NCBI RefSeq assembly: GCF_030816155.1
Contig: NZ_JAUSXR010000001.1
Span: forward strand, 3,100,001-3,164,000
Length of the DNA stretch: 64,000 bases
Source: Arthrobacter woluwensis
GTDB lineage: Bacteria; Actinomycetota; Actinomycetes; Actinomycetales; Micrococcaceae
Reading direction: 5' to 3'
Part shown: one piece after another, positions 40,157 to 47,818 of the stretch
Position numbering within the stretch: position 1 is the stretch's first letter
Layout of the letters: the number at the start of each line of letters is the position of its first letter
Notes under the pieces: generated by a model
Told to the model about the DNA's origin: nothing
Database searches by the model: none
The model's input: only the letters and a program-made list of their open reading frames with translations
Translations under genes and position numbers: made by a program

Positions 40157-41838
40157 GCCTCCCCCTTTCCGGGTTCATCCCCGGTTCGCACGACGGCGGC
40201 CGCGCCCGCGAGCTCCGGCCCCGGGGCTCCCCCGAGCACCAGCTCCGTGGCGCCGAGGGCGCGGGTGAAGTCGGCGTCGTGCGTGACGGACAGGAGCGAG
40301 ACGCCCTCGTCGAGCAGTTCGAGCAGCAGTGAGCCCAGCTCAGCCCAGGTACGCGCGTCCTGCCCGAAGGTGGGCTCGTCCAGGATCAGCAGCCGGGGAT
40401 GGGCGGCGAGCACGGTCGCGACGGACAGCCGCCGCTTCTCGCCCCCGGACAGGGTGTACGGGTTGGCGTCGGCCAGGCCGTCGAGCCTCAGCCGGTGCAG
40501 CAGCTCGTCCACGCGCTCCTCGCCGCGACCCAGCTGCCGCGGCCCGAAGCGCAGTTCGTCCAGCACGCTGCCGGTCACGAACTGGTGCTCGGGCTCCTGG
40601 AACACGGTGCCGATCCGGGTGATCAGCTCCTTCGCCTTCCAGCGGTACGGCTCCGGGTGCCGGGGCAGGGCAGCACCCGCGGCCAGTAACTCGGACGAGC
40701 CGACGACGGCGCCCCCGGCCGGGGCGAGCAGCCCCGCCAGGGTGAGGGCCAGGGTCGATTTGCCCACGCCATTGGGCCCGGTCACCGAGAGCGCGCTGCC
40801 GGCCCGCAACTCCAGCTCCACCCCGCTCAGCACGGGGACGGACTTCCGGGGCGCGAGTCCACGGCGGGACGCTGACGCCCGGCTCACCGCCAGGTCGCGG
40901 GCTTCCAAAAGGACCGCGCCGGCAGGCGACGTCGCGGGACGGGACGCCACGGAACCAGCGCTCGAACGGCCGACCGTGCGATCTCCGGAACGGCCCGCGC
41001 CGGCCTCGGACAGGACGCGACTTCCGGAACGGCCCGCGCCCGCCAGCACCGGCACCCGTCCCGGGATCCAGACTCCCTGGGCGGCCAGAGCCTCACCCTG
41101 CGCGTCGAGCACGGCGTCGGGATCACCGGACGCGACCACGCCCGACGGCCCGTCGGCGCCCGCACCCAGAACCACCACACGGTCCACCGAGTCCTTCCAC
41201 ACCTCCACCCGGTGCTCGACCACCAGGAGCGTGGCACCGGAGGCGGCGACCGCACGGATCACGGCATCGCGGACCTCGAGCACGCCGTCGGGGTCCAGGT
41301 TGGCGGTGGGCTCATCCAGCAGCACCAGTCCGGGGCGCATCGCGAGCACCCCTGCGAGCGCCAGCCGCTGCTTCTGCCCGCCGGACAGGGCATGGGTGGG
41401 GTGGTCGAGGGGCAGAAACCCGAGCCCGACGTCGTGCAGGGCCTGGCGCACCCGAGGCCAGATCTCAGAGGGCGGCACGGCGAGGTTCTCCGCTCCGAAG
41501 GCGACGTCGTCGCCCACGCGGCCGAGCACCACCTGCGTCTCCGGATCCTGCTGCACCAGACCGGCCCGGCCCCGGGCGTCCCTGGGCGCACGGCCGTCGA
41601 TCAGCAGCGTGCCGGACTCGTCGGCGTCGTCGTCCTCCGCAGAGCCGAGAACTCCGGCGAGGGCGTGGAGCAGCGTCGACTTGCCCGCGCCGGACGGGCC
41701 CAGCAGGAGGACCTTCTCCCCGGGTTCCAGGTCGAGGTCGAGTCCCGCCACAGCAGCGCGGCTGCGCCCGCCGTGGCGCCAGCCCCAGTCCCGTGCCGTG
41801 ACGCGGGCCGGCTGCACGCCGCCGGCGACTCCGCTCAT
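40153..41838 (-). CDS. ECF transporter ATPase with two fused ABC domains (YkoD type)
   Basis: The 561-residue protein holds two ABC ATPase domains in tandem. The first has Walker A GPSGAGKST at 47-55, signature LSGGQKQR and Walker B LVLLDEPT. The second has Walker A GPNGVGKST at 354-362, signature LSGGEKRR and LLILDEPT. A linker of ~50 residues with repeated GAGRSG units joins them. The fusion replaces the separate EcfA and EcfA' subunits, as in YkoD. It starts 2 nt after the S-component stop and overlaps the EcfT start. It powers uptake of the thiamine-related ligand. Confidence 0.93.
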   Translation of the reverse strand: MSGVAGGVQPARVTARDWGWRHGGRSRAAVAGLDLDLEPGEKVLLLGPSGAGKSTLLHALAGVLGSAEDDDADESGTLLIDGRAPRDARGRAGLVQQDPETQVVLGRVGDDVAFGAENLAVPPSEIWPRVRQALHDVGLGFLPLDHPTHALSGGQKQRLALAGVLAMRPGLVLLDEPTANLDPDGVLEVRDAVIRAVAASGATLLVVEHRVEVWKDSVDRVVVLGAGADGPSGVVASGDPDAVLDAQGEALAAQGVWIPGRVPVLAGAGRSGSRVLSEAGAGRSGDRTVGRSSAGSVASRPATSPAGAVLLEARDLAVSRASASRRGLAPRKSVPVLSGVELELRAGSALSVTGPNGVGKSTLALTLAGLLAPAGGAVVGSSELLAAGAALPRHPEPYRWKAKELITRIGTVFQEPEHQFVTGSVLDELRFGPRQLGRGEERVDELLHRLRLDGLADANPYTLSGGEKRRLSVATVLAAHPRLLILDEPTFGQDARTWAELGSLLLELLDEGVSLLSVTHDADFTRALGATELVLGGAPGPELAGAAAVVRTGDEPGKGEA

Positions 41839-41840
41839 GA

Positions 41841-42455
41841 TCAGCCGAAGACCGGCTCGGTACGGGCCTTGCGGGAGGCGAAGGAGGCGAGGGCGCCGGT
41901 CCGGGCCAGGCCACGCGTGGCCACCCAGGACAGCGCGCCTGCGATCACGGCGCCGGAGATGAGGCAGAAGAGGATGTAGAGGAACTTGGCGGTGCCGTCG
42001 TAGGCGATGTTCCAGCCCCAAGGCAGGAAGCTGTCGTTGAGGCCGCAGAAGAGCCCGGATGCCGCTCCGGCCAGGAGCGCGGTGGGCAGGTTGAACTTCC
42101 GGTAGAGGAACGCGGCGAAGATCAGCTCCGCGCCGAGGCCCTGGAGCAGCCCGGAGATCAGCACGGTCAGGCCGTACTGCGAGCCCATGATGAGCTCACC
42201 GCTCGCAGCCACGGCCTCGCAGAAGATGGCGGCGCCGGGCTTGCGGATGATGAGCGCGCCGAGCACGGCCGGGATCATCCAGCCACCGGCGTAGAGGCCC
42301 GAGAGCGGGGCGTAGGCGGCGGTCAGCGGGGTGATCAGGTTCGCGCCCTGGGACCACGCCCAGAACAGCACGCCACCGGCCACGGCGATCAGTGCCGCCA
42401 CCACGATGTCCACCACGCGCCAGCCACGACGCTGGGCAACAGCCTGAGTAGTCAT
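41841..42455 (-). CDS. ECF transporter substrate-binding component (YkoE type)
   Basis: The 204-residue membrane protein with about six helices matches the YkoE-like S components (VDIVVAALIAVAGGVLFWAW, YAGGWMIPAVLGALIIRKPG, GELIMGSQYGLTVLISGLLQ, LNDSFLPWGWN). YkoE binds thiamine or hydroxymethylpyrimidine outside the cell. The start was placed at 42455 because AGGAGG lies 6 nt upstream; the ATG at 42461 touches that site. The AGGAGG is also one arm of a hairpin (42462-42481), and a TPP riboswitch precedes it. The gene is therefore expected to be shut off when thiamine pyrophosphate is plentiful. Confidence 0.9.
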   Translation of the reverse strand: MTTQAVAQRRGWRVVDIVVAALIAVAGGVLFWAWSQGANLITPLTAAYAPLSGLYAGGWMIPAVLGALIIRKPGAAIFCEAVAASGELIMGSQYGLTVLISGLLQGLGAELIFAAFLYRKFNLPTALLAGAASGLFCGLNDSFLPWGWNIAYDGTAKFLYILFCLISGAVIAGALSWVATRGLARTGALASFASRKARTEPVFG

Positions 42456-42461
42456 TGTCAT

Positions 42462-42481
42462 CCTCCTGGGATTACAGGAGG
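42462..42481 (-). promoter_or_regulatory. Hairpin that hides the ribosome binding site of the ECF operon
   Basis: CCTCCTG and CAGGAGG form a perfect 7-bp stem with a 6-nt loop; the second arm is the ribosome binding site itself. It lies just downstream of the TPP riboswitch, so it is the likely expression platform, acting on translation. Confidence 0.75.
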
Positions 42482-42512
42482 GGAGGTGCCCGGAGGCACG
42501 TTCTGAGATGCT

Positions 42513-42614
42513 CGACTCCCTATCGCCGGTACTAACCGGATCAGGTTCGAGGGTCTGCGGTTGCTCCGCACTCTCAGCGCCCACACACCCTGCGGTGGCG
42601 GCGCTCCCCTGTCG
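42513..42614 (-). ncRNA. TPP riboswitch (THI element)
   Basis: Read on the minus strand it shows the THI-box consensus in order: AGGGGAGC, GCTGAGAGTGCGG, ACCGCAGACCC, GAACCTGATCCGGTTAGTACC and GGCGATAGGGAG, closed by CGAC/GTCG. It binds thiamine pyrophosphate and lies 58 nt before the YkoE-type gene. This element assigns the downstream ECF transporter to thiamine or hydroxymethylpyrimidine uptake. Confidence 0.96.
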
Positions 42615-42631
42615 TTCGTTGTGCGTCCCAG

Positions 42632-42637
42632 TTTATA
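42632..42637 (-). promoter_or_regulatory. -10 element upstream of the TPP riboswitch
   Basis: TATAAA on the minus strand (GGTATAAACT context) lies ~17 nt before the first riboswitch bases. The position is right for the operon promoter. Confidence 0.45.
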
Positions 42638-42736
42638 CCTGCACGACGACGCCGGCGCAGGCCCCGCTGTCACATTCCCCGGGTGCCGCGGAAGTCAGCC
42701 CGGGCCGGGTGCGCGCGGGACGCCTCCCGGCTGCCG

Positions 42737-42801
42737 AACTCGCTAGGGAGAGCCGGAGGTCGCTGTCGCCGGTAGCGACCTCAAACCCTTCATAGCGAGT
42801 T
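42737..42801. repeat. Intergenic palindrome with AACTCGCTA/TAGCGAGTT arms
   Basis: The outer 9-bp arms (42737-42745 and 42793-42801) and the inner AGGTCGCT (42757-42764) and AGCGACCT (42774-42781) pair. It lies in the divergent region between the TPP riboswitch promoter and the DsbA-like gene. There is no second copy in the window. Confidence 0.75.
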
Positions 42802-42912
42802 CAGCGCCACGCCTACAGAAAACACGGGTGGCCCGCCTCACGAAACTTGGCCCCGCCTCCGCGCCCTCGTTAGGCTCACACGCAAGCCGAACGTGACGAT
42901 GGAAGAAGACTG

Positions 42913-43620
42913 ATGCGCACCCAGAAGGCCGGACTGACCGCCAAGACCCTCCTCGCCTCGCTGGCCCTCGTGGTCGCCGCGGGGACGCTGGGAGCGTGCG
43001 GGGCGCCGTCGTCGTCCAATGCCTCCGCGCCGTCCGCGAGCGCCACGGCCACCGCACCGGCCACGCCGTCCGCCGAGCTCATGGCGAAGCTGGTCCCCTC
43101 GGATGCGCGGATCATCGCCAACCCGGCGAAGCCGCGGACCACGCTCATCCTCTTCACCGATTACCAGTGCCCGTACTGCGCCAAGATGGACACGCTGATC
43201 GAGCGGGCCAAGAAGGAGTACGGGTCCGAGGTGCGGATCGTCGTGCGCAACTTCCCGCTCCCCATGCATGAGAACGCCCCGCTCGCGGCCAAGGCCGTGG
43301 AGGCCGCGGCCGAGCAGGGCGCCCTCGAGAAGATGAGCCACCTCGTGTTCAGCAAGCAGGCCGAATGGGCCAAGTCGACGTCGGGCCAGGCGGAGACCTT
43401 CACCGGATACGCCCGCGAACTGGGGCTGAACATGGACCGCTTCGCCAAGGACTTCACGTCCCCGGCCGTCGCGACCCGCGTCCAGCGCGACCTCGACGAT
43501 GCCAAGGAACTCGGCCTGCGGGGCACCCCCTCCCTGGTGCTGGAAGGTCAGCTGCTGCAGGTCGACTCCAGTGACTACAACACCCTGAAGGCCCCGCTCG
43601 ATCAGGTTCTGGGGAACTGA
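42913..43620 (+). CDS. DsbA-like thioredoxin-fold lipoprotein
   Basis: The 235-residue protein has a signal sequence ending in a lipobox (TLGAC, lipid-modified Cys29), a Ser/Ala/Thr-rich linker (to ~55), and a DsbA-type thioredoxin fold with active site C86-P-Y-C89 in FTDYQCPYCAKM. The cis-proline segment RGTPSLVLEG lies near residue 205. It should form or exchange disulfides in exported proteins, anchored to the outer face of the membrane. A weak GGAAGAAG ribosome binding site precedes the ATG. No VKOR-like partner is beside it. Confidence 0.92.
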   Translation: MRTQKAGLTAKTLLASLALVVAAGTLGACGAPSSSNASAPSASATATAPATPSAELMAKLVPSDARIIANPAKPRTTLILFTDYQCPYCAKMDTLIERAKKEYGSEVRIVVRNFPLPMHENAPLAAKAVEAAAEQGALEKMSHLVFSKQAEWAKSTSGQAETFTGYARELGLNMDRFAKDFTSPAVATRVQRDLDDAKELGLRGTPSLVLEGQLLQVDSSDYNTLKAPLDQVLGN

Positions 43621-43654
43621 GCACCAGCCCCGAACTTTGCACTCGGTCCCCTAA

Positions 43655-43684
43655 TTGCACTGGGTGCACAAATTGCCGTAGCAT
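43655..43684 (+). promoter_or_regulatory. TetR operator and leaderless promoter of the MMPL regulator
   Basis: TGCACTGGGTGCA (43656-43668) is an inverted repeat (TGCAC-TGG-GTGCA), and a half-copy TTGCACTCGGT lies ~17 bp before it. TAGCAT (43679-43684) is a -10 hexamer ending 6 nt before the TetR start. This layout fits autorepression by the TetR protein. Confidence 0.6.
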
Positions 43685-43690
43685 CGGAGC

Positions 43691-44362
43691 ATGGACTCCA
43701 CCACTTTCCTGGACGGAACTCCACCGGATCATCCCCACGGCGGCTCCGCGGAGGAGAAGACCTCTCGCCGCGAGCTCAATAAGCAGGCCACTCGCGCCGC
43801 CATCATCGAGGCCGCGGTCAACCTGCTCTCCGAAAACGGCCTGGGCAACTTCACGGCGGAGGACCTGGCCGACGCCGTCGGCATCTCCCGCCGCACCTTC
43901 TTCAACTACTTCCCGAGCCCCGAAGCGGCCCTGGCGGCCACGGTCCAGAACTTCCTGGACGGCGCCATCGAGGAGTTCCGCCAGCGCCCCGCCGACGAGA
44001 CGATCCTCGACTCCGCGATCGCCGCGGTCATGGCGCTCGTCGAGCCCGGATCGCTCTCCCGCATGGCGCGGATGTGCCTCCTGACCGAGAACCAGCCCCA
44101 GGTCCAGCGCTGGCAGCTCATGGCCTGGGATGATGCCACCAGTAAGCTCAGCGCCGCCGCGGTGGAACGTCTGGGAACAAAAGCGGACCCCTTCTTCGTC
44201 AGAACCATGGTGGGCGCCATCATCGGCGCCGGGAAGGCCGCCATGGAGTACTGGCTGGAGCACGAGGCTCCTCGCAGTGGACAGGTGACGGATGCCCACA
44301 GCATGGTCCTCAGAAACCTCATCACCCAGGCCCTCCAGCACCTCCGCAACGGCTTCGCCTGA
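43691..44362 (+). CDS. TetR-family regulator of the MMPL exporter
   Basis: The 223-residue protein has a TetR helix-turn-helix at about residues 30-75 (TRAAIIEAAVNLLSENGLGN, FTAEDLADAVGISRRTFFNY). A variable helical ligand domain follows. It lies 84 nt upstream of the MMPL gene on the same strand, and a symmetric site overlaps its promoter, so it very probably represses itself and the exporter until a ligand binds. The ligand is unknown. A 23-residue N-terminal tail precedes the DNA-binding domain. The message appears leaderless (TAGCAT 6 nt upstream). Confidence 0.92.
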   Translation: MDSTTFLDGTPPDHPHGGSAEEKTSRRELNKQATRAAIIEAAVNLLSENGLGNFTAEDLADAVGISRRTFFNYFPSPEAALAATVQNFLDGAIEEFRQRPADETILDSAIAAVMALVEPGSLSRMARMCLLTENQPQVQRWQLMAWDDATSKLSAAAVERLGTKADPFFVRTMVGAIIGAGKAAMEYWLEHEAPRSGQVTDAHSMVLRNLITQALQHLRNGFA

Positions 44363-44446
44363 GCGGCTCACGCCGCCCAGGAACCCCAGACCTCCCGTCC
44401 ACTCGCACTCCGCTCCGCACCACCGGCACCAACAAAGGCACAGACC

Positions 44447-47305
44447 ATGGCACTCCTGCTCTACAGGCTCGGCAAGTTCTCCTACCGGCACCGCTGGTGG
44501 GTCGTCTCCTTCTGGCTCGTGGTACTCCTGGCCGTGGGCGGCTCCGCCGCGCTGTTCAAGGGGCAGCTGACCAACGAGTTCAAGATCCCGGGGACCGAGA
44601 CACAGCGGGTCATCGACCACCTCAAGCAGGCGCTCCCCGAGGCGGCTGGCGGCACGGCGTCCGTGGTGTTCCAGAACAAGGACGGCAAGCCGTTCACGGA
44701 CGAGCAGAAGAAGGCCGTCTCCGACGCGCTGACCAAGCTCAACGGCACCTCGCAGGTCCAGTCGAGCGTGGACCCGTTCACCACGCAGGCCGAGGTGGAC
44801 GCCGCCCCGGCGAAGCTGGCCGCGGCGCAGAAGCAGCTCGACGCCGGCAAGGCCCAGCAGGAGGCCGGCAACAAGCAGCTGGACGACGCCAAGAAGCAGC
44901 TGGACAGCGCCAAGGCGCAGGCCGCCGCAGCCCAGAACTCGGGCGTGCAGGTGCCCGCCGCCCAGGCCGAGGCCGCAGCCGCCCAGATCGCCGCCGCGGA
45001 GAAGGACTACAACGCCGGCCGCGCCAAGGCCGACGCGGCCGCCAAGGAACTCGCGAGCCACCAGGCCGAGCTGGACTTCAACAAGCGCAAGTCCGACGCC
45101 TCGCAGGGCATCCGCTTCGTCTCCAAGGACGACACGGTCGCGGTCGCGCAGATCAGCTTCAAGGGCTCCCTGAGCGCCCTCTCCACCGAGGACCGGGACC
45201 ACGTGGTGAAGAGCCTCGTCGCCACGGAGAACACCGGACTCAACGTCTACCCGAGCAAGGAACTCTCCGAGGATCTGGGGAGCCTGGCCGGCCCCGCGGA
45301 GATCATCGGCCTCTGCGTGGCGGTGCTGGTCCTGATCATCATGCTCGGCACCCTGATCGCCGCGGGCCTTCCGCTCCTCATGGCGATCGCCGGGGTGGGC
45401 GTGGGCGTCGGTGGCACCATCGCGCTCTCGGGCGTCATCCAGATGAACAGCATGACGCCGATCCTGGCCCTCATGCTCGGGCTGGCCGTCGGCATCGACT
45501 ACTCCCTCTTCATCGTCAACCGGCACCGTGGTCAGATCCTGTCCGGCATGTCGATGGAGGAATCCGTCGCCCGCGCGACCGGCACGAGCGGCAATGCCGT
45601 GTTCTTCGCCGGCGTCACGGTGGTCATCACTCTGGCCGCCCTCGCCGTCCCCGGCCTGCCGTTCCTGAGCCTCATGGGTCTGGCCGCCGCTGCCACGGTC
45701 GCCGTGTCGGTGCTGGTCTCCCTGACCCTGACGCCCGCGGTGCTCGGGCTGATCGGCAAGCGCGTCATCTCGAAGCGGGGCTGGCGGCGCGCCGCGGACA
45801 GCGCCGCGCACCCGCTGGCAGATCACGACGACGCCGCCCGCGGCTGGGGCGCCTGGGTCACCAAGTGGCCGTGGCTGGCCGTGGTGGTGTCCGTCGTCGT
45901 GCTGGGCGTGGTGGCGCTTCCCGCGCAGAAGCTGCACCTGGCGCTGCCGGACGGCGGTTCCGAGGCCGCCGACTCCTCCGCCTACAAGGCGTACTCCACC
46001 ATCAGCACGTCCTTCGGGGACGGCATGAACGGGCCGATCGTGGTGGTCGGCGAGTTCCCGGCCGGTCTCAGCGAGCAGGACGCCGCCCTCAAGCAGCTCG
46101 ACCTGGCCGACCGCCTGCGCTCCGTGCCGGGCGTCGTCGCGGCCGTGCCCGCCAAGCTCAGCGATGACCGCCAGACCGCCGTGTTCCAGGTGATCCCCAC
46201 CGAGGGACCGGCGAGTGAGAAGACCGTCCAGGTGGTCGCAGACATCCGTGCCAAGGGTGCGGACATCCAGCGGGATCTCGGCGTGACGATCGGCCTCACG
46301 GGCCAGACCACCGCGAACATCGACGTCTCGAACAAACTGATCGAAGCCCTGCCGCTCTACCTGAGCATCGTGGTGGGTCTGTCCCTGATCCTGCTGCTCC
46401 TGGTGTTCCGCTCCATCTGGGTCCCGGTCCTGGCGACGGTGGGCTTCCTGCTGTCCCTGGCCGCGTCGTTCGGAGCCGTGGTGGCCGTGTACCAGTGGGG
46501 CTGGCTGGGCGCCGTGTTCGACGTCCCGCACCCCGGCCCGATCCTGAGCATGCTGCCCATCATCCTGATCGGCGTGCTGTTCGGCCTCGCGATGGACTAT
46601 CAGGTGTTCATCGGCTCCGGCATGCGCGAAGCCTATGTCCACGGCGCGAAGGCCAAGGCGGCCGTCCGGATCGGCTTCAAGCACGCCGCCGTCGTGGTCA
46701 CCGCCGCAGCGATCATCATGACCAGCGTGTTCGCGGGCTTCATCTTCAACCATCTGACGATGGTCCGGCCGCTCGGCTTCTCCCTGGCGTTCGGCGTGCT
46801 GGTGGACGCGTTCGTGGTCCGCATGACCCTGATCCCCGCGGCCATGCACCTCCTGGGCAAGCGGGCCTGGTGGCTGCCGGCCTGGCTGGAGAAGCACCTT
46901 CCCGATGTCGACGTGGAGGGCGCCCGCCTGAACCAGGGCCACGGTGAGGACTCCACCACGACCGACGACGCCGACGGGCCGGCCCTGGCCACGGCTGCGG
47001 CGGGCGTCTCCGCCCCGGCCACCGCTGCGGCGGGCCCCGCGAAGGCGAAGAAGGCCAAGGGGAAGCGCGTCGTCGTCGAGCAGCCGGAAGAGCCGCACGC
47101 CCTCACCGGGTCCCACGCGCTCATCCAGCTTCCGGACGCCGAACCCCGCGAACTGGGCAATCCGGTCCCGGGCGGACGGCGCGAGGCCCGTCAGCGCGAG
47201 CGGCTGATCGCGACGGGGATGATCCCCGTGGTGCCGGCCGCGGGCGAGCAGGACTCCCAGCGTGACGACAAGCCCGAGAGCGATCCGGTGAACGCCGGCC
47301 GCTGA
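44447..47305 (+). CDS. MMPL/RND-family exporter
   Basis: The 952-residue protein has the MMPL layout: one N-terminal membrane helix, a large external domain, five helices, a second external domain and five more helices. The first external domain (~120-230) contains a long Ala/Lys/Gln-rich coiled coil (KLAAAQKQLDAGKAQQEAGN...). Characteristic segments are ALMLGLAVGIDYSLFIVNRHR (~345) and ILIGVLFGLAMDYQVFIGSGM (~705), which carry the membrane Asp-Tyr pair for proton coupling. It should export lipids, siderophores or drugs by proton antiport. The C-terminal ~140 residues are a disordered cytoplasmic tail. It is the second gene of the TetR/MMPL pair. Confidence 0.95.
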   Translation: MALLLYRLGKFSYRHRWWVVSFWLVVLLAVGGSAALFKGQLTNEFKIPGTETQRVIDHLKQALPEAAGGTASVVFQNKDGKPFTDEQKKAVSDALTKLNGTSQVQSSVDPFTTQAEVDAAPAKLAAAQKQLDAGKAQQEAGNKQLDDAKKQLDSAKAQAAAAQNSGVQVPAAQAEAAAAQIAAAEKDYNAGRAKADAAAKELASHQAELDFNKRKSDASQGIRFVSKDDTVAVAQISFKGSLSALSTEDRDHVVKSLVATENTGLNVYPSKELSEDLGSLAGPAEIIGLCVAVLVLIIMLGTLIAAGLPLLMAIAGVGVGVGGTIALSGVIQMNSMTPILALMLGLAVGIDYSLFIVNRHRGQILSGMSMEESVARATGTSGNAVFFAGVTVVITLAALAVPGLPFLSLMGLAAAATVAVSVLVSLTLTPAVLGLIGKRVISKRGWRRAADSAAHPLADHDDAARGWGAWVTKWPWLAVVVSVVVLGVVALPAQKLHLALPDGGSEAADSSAYKAYSTISTSFGDGMNGPIVVVGEFPAGLSEQDAALKQLDLADRLRSVPGVVAAVPAKLSDDRQTAVFQVIPTEGPASEKTVQVVADIRAKGADIQRDLGVTIGLTGQTTANIDVSNKLIEALPLYLSIVVGLSLILLLLVFRSIWVPVLATVGFLLSLAASFGAVVAVYQWGWLGAVFDVPHPGPILSMLPIILIGVLFGLAMDYQVFIGSGMREAYVHGAKAKAAVRIGFKHAAVVVTAAAIIMTSVFAGFIFNHLTMVRPLGFSLAFGVLVDAFVVRMTLIPAAMHLLGKRAWWLPAWLEKHLPDVDVEGARLNQGHGEDSTTTDDADGPALATAAAGVSAPATAAAGPAKAKKAKGKRVVVEQPEEPHALTGSHALIQLPDAEPRELGNPVPGGRREARQRERLIATGMIPVVPAAGEQDSQRDDKPESDPVNAGR

Positions 47306-47323
47306 CCCGTCCCGCACACGCAC

Positions 47324-47352
47324 TGAGCCCCCGCCCCACCGGCGGGGGCTCA
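47324..47352 (+). terminator. Terminator after the MMPL gene
   Basis: A perfect 12-bp GC-rich stem (47324-47335 with 47341-47352) and 5-nt loop are followed by GTCGTTCC. It begins 19 nt after the stop. Confidence 0.88.
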
Positions 47353-47454
47353 GTCGTTCCGGGGTTCGGCCGTTTCCCAAACCCACGACTTCGCTTGGAC
47401 CCCCTGCGTACTACGCTTAGGGTGACGGCATTGTCAGCACCGTGAGGGAGAAAC

Positions 47455-47715
47455 ATGCAGCTTCTGTTCAAATTGCTCGGTACGGCCGTGAGCATCGGCG
47501 CAGGTCTCGTGGGGTCGAAGCTGGTGAACGCCGCGTGGGAGAAGGCCACGGGCAACAAGCCGCCCCAGAAGGGCGACGACGCCGAGGCGAGCCTCCGCGC
47601 GGCCCTCAGCTTCGCGGTCATCTCCGCCGCCGTGAGCGCCGTGATCCAGGTCCTCACCAACCGTGGCACCCAGCAGGCCATCGCCAAGTTCAACAAGTCG
47701 CGGGACGTCGTCTGA
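47455..47715 (+). CDS. DUF4235 small membrane protein
   Basis: The 86-residue protein has two hydrophobic stretches (LLGTAVSIGAGLVGSKLVN and ALSFAVISAAVSAVIQVL) separated by a basic loop with W-E-K-A-T-G-x-K-P-P. This is the DUF4235 pattern, common in actinobacteria and of unknown function. GAGGGAG lies 7 nt before the ATG. It is a single gene between two terminator-like structures. Confidence 0.9.
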   Translation: MQLLFKLLGTAVSIGAGLVGSKLVNAAWEKATGNKPPQKGDDAEASLRAALSFAVISAAVSAVIQVLTNRGTQQAIAKFNKSRDVV

Positions 47716-47744
47716 TCTGACGGTCGCCGCGCCACCCGCATCGC

Positions 47745-47800
47745 GAGTGGGCCTTCCGATCACCATCCCGTCCGGGATCCGGTGATCGAAAGGCCCACTC
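47745..47800. repeat. Intergenic palindrome with GAGTGGGCCTT arms
   Basis: 20-bp arms (47745-47764 and 47781-47800) with one mismatch surround an inner ATCCCG/CGGGAT pair. It lies between convergent genes and is positioned to terminate both. There is no second copy in the window. Confidence 0.85.
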
Positions 47801-47818
47801 GTGGCGTTTCTGGGACTT

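Noticed and set aside
43454..47386. A 1310-residue open frame on the minus strand opposite the MMPL gene
   Set aside because: It is rich in His, Arg, Gly and Asp in a pattern that mirrors the codons of the plus-strand MMPL and TetR genes, which are clearly real. Long antisense frames are expected in high-GC DNA.
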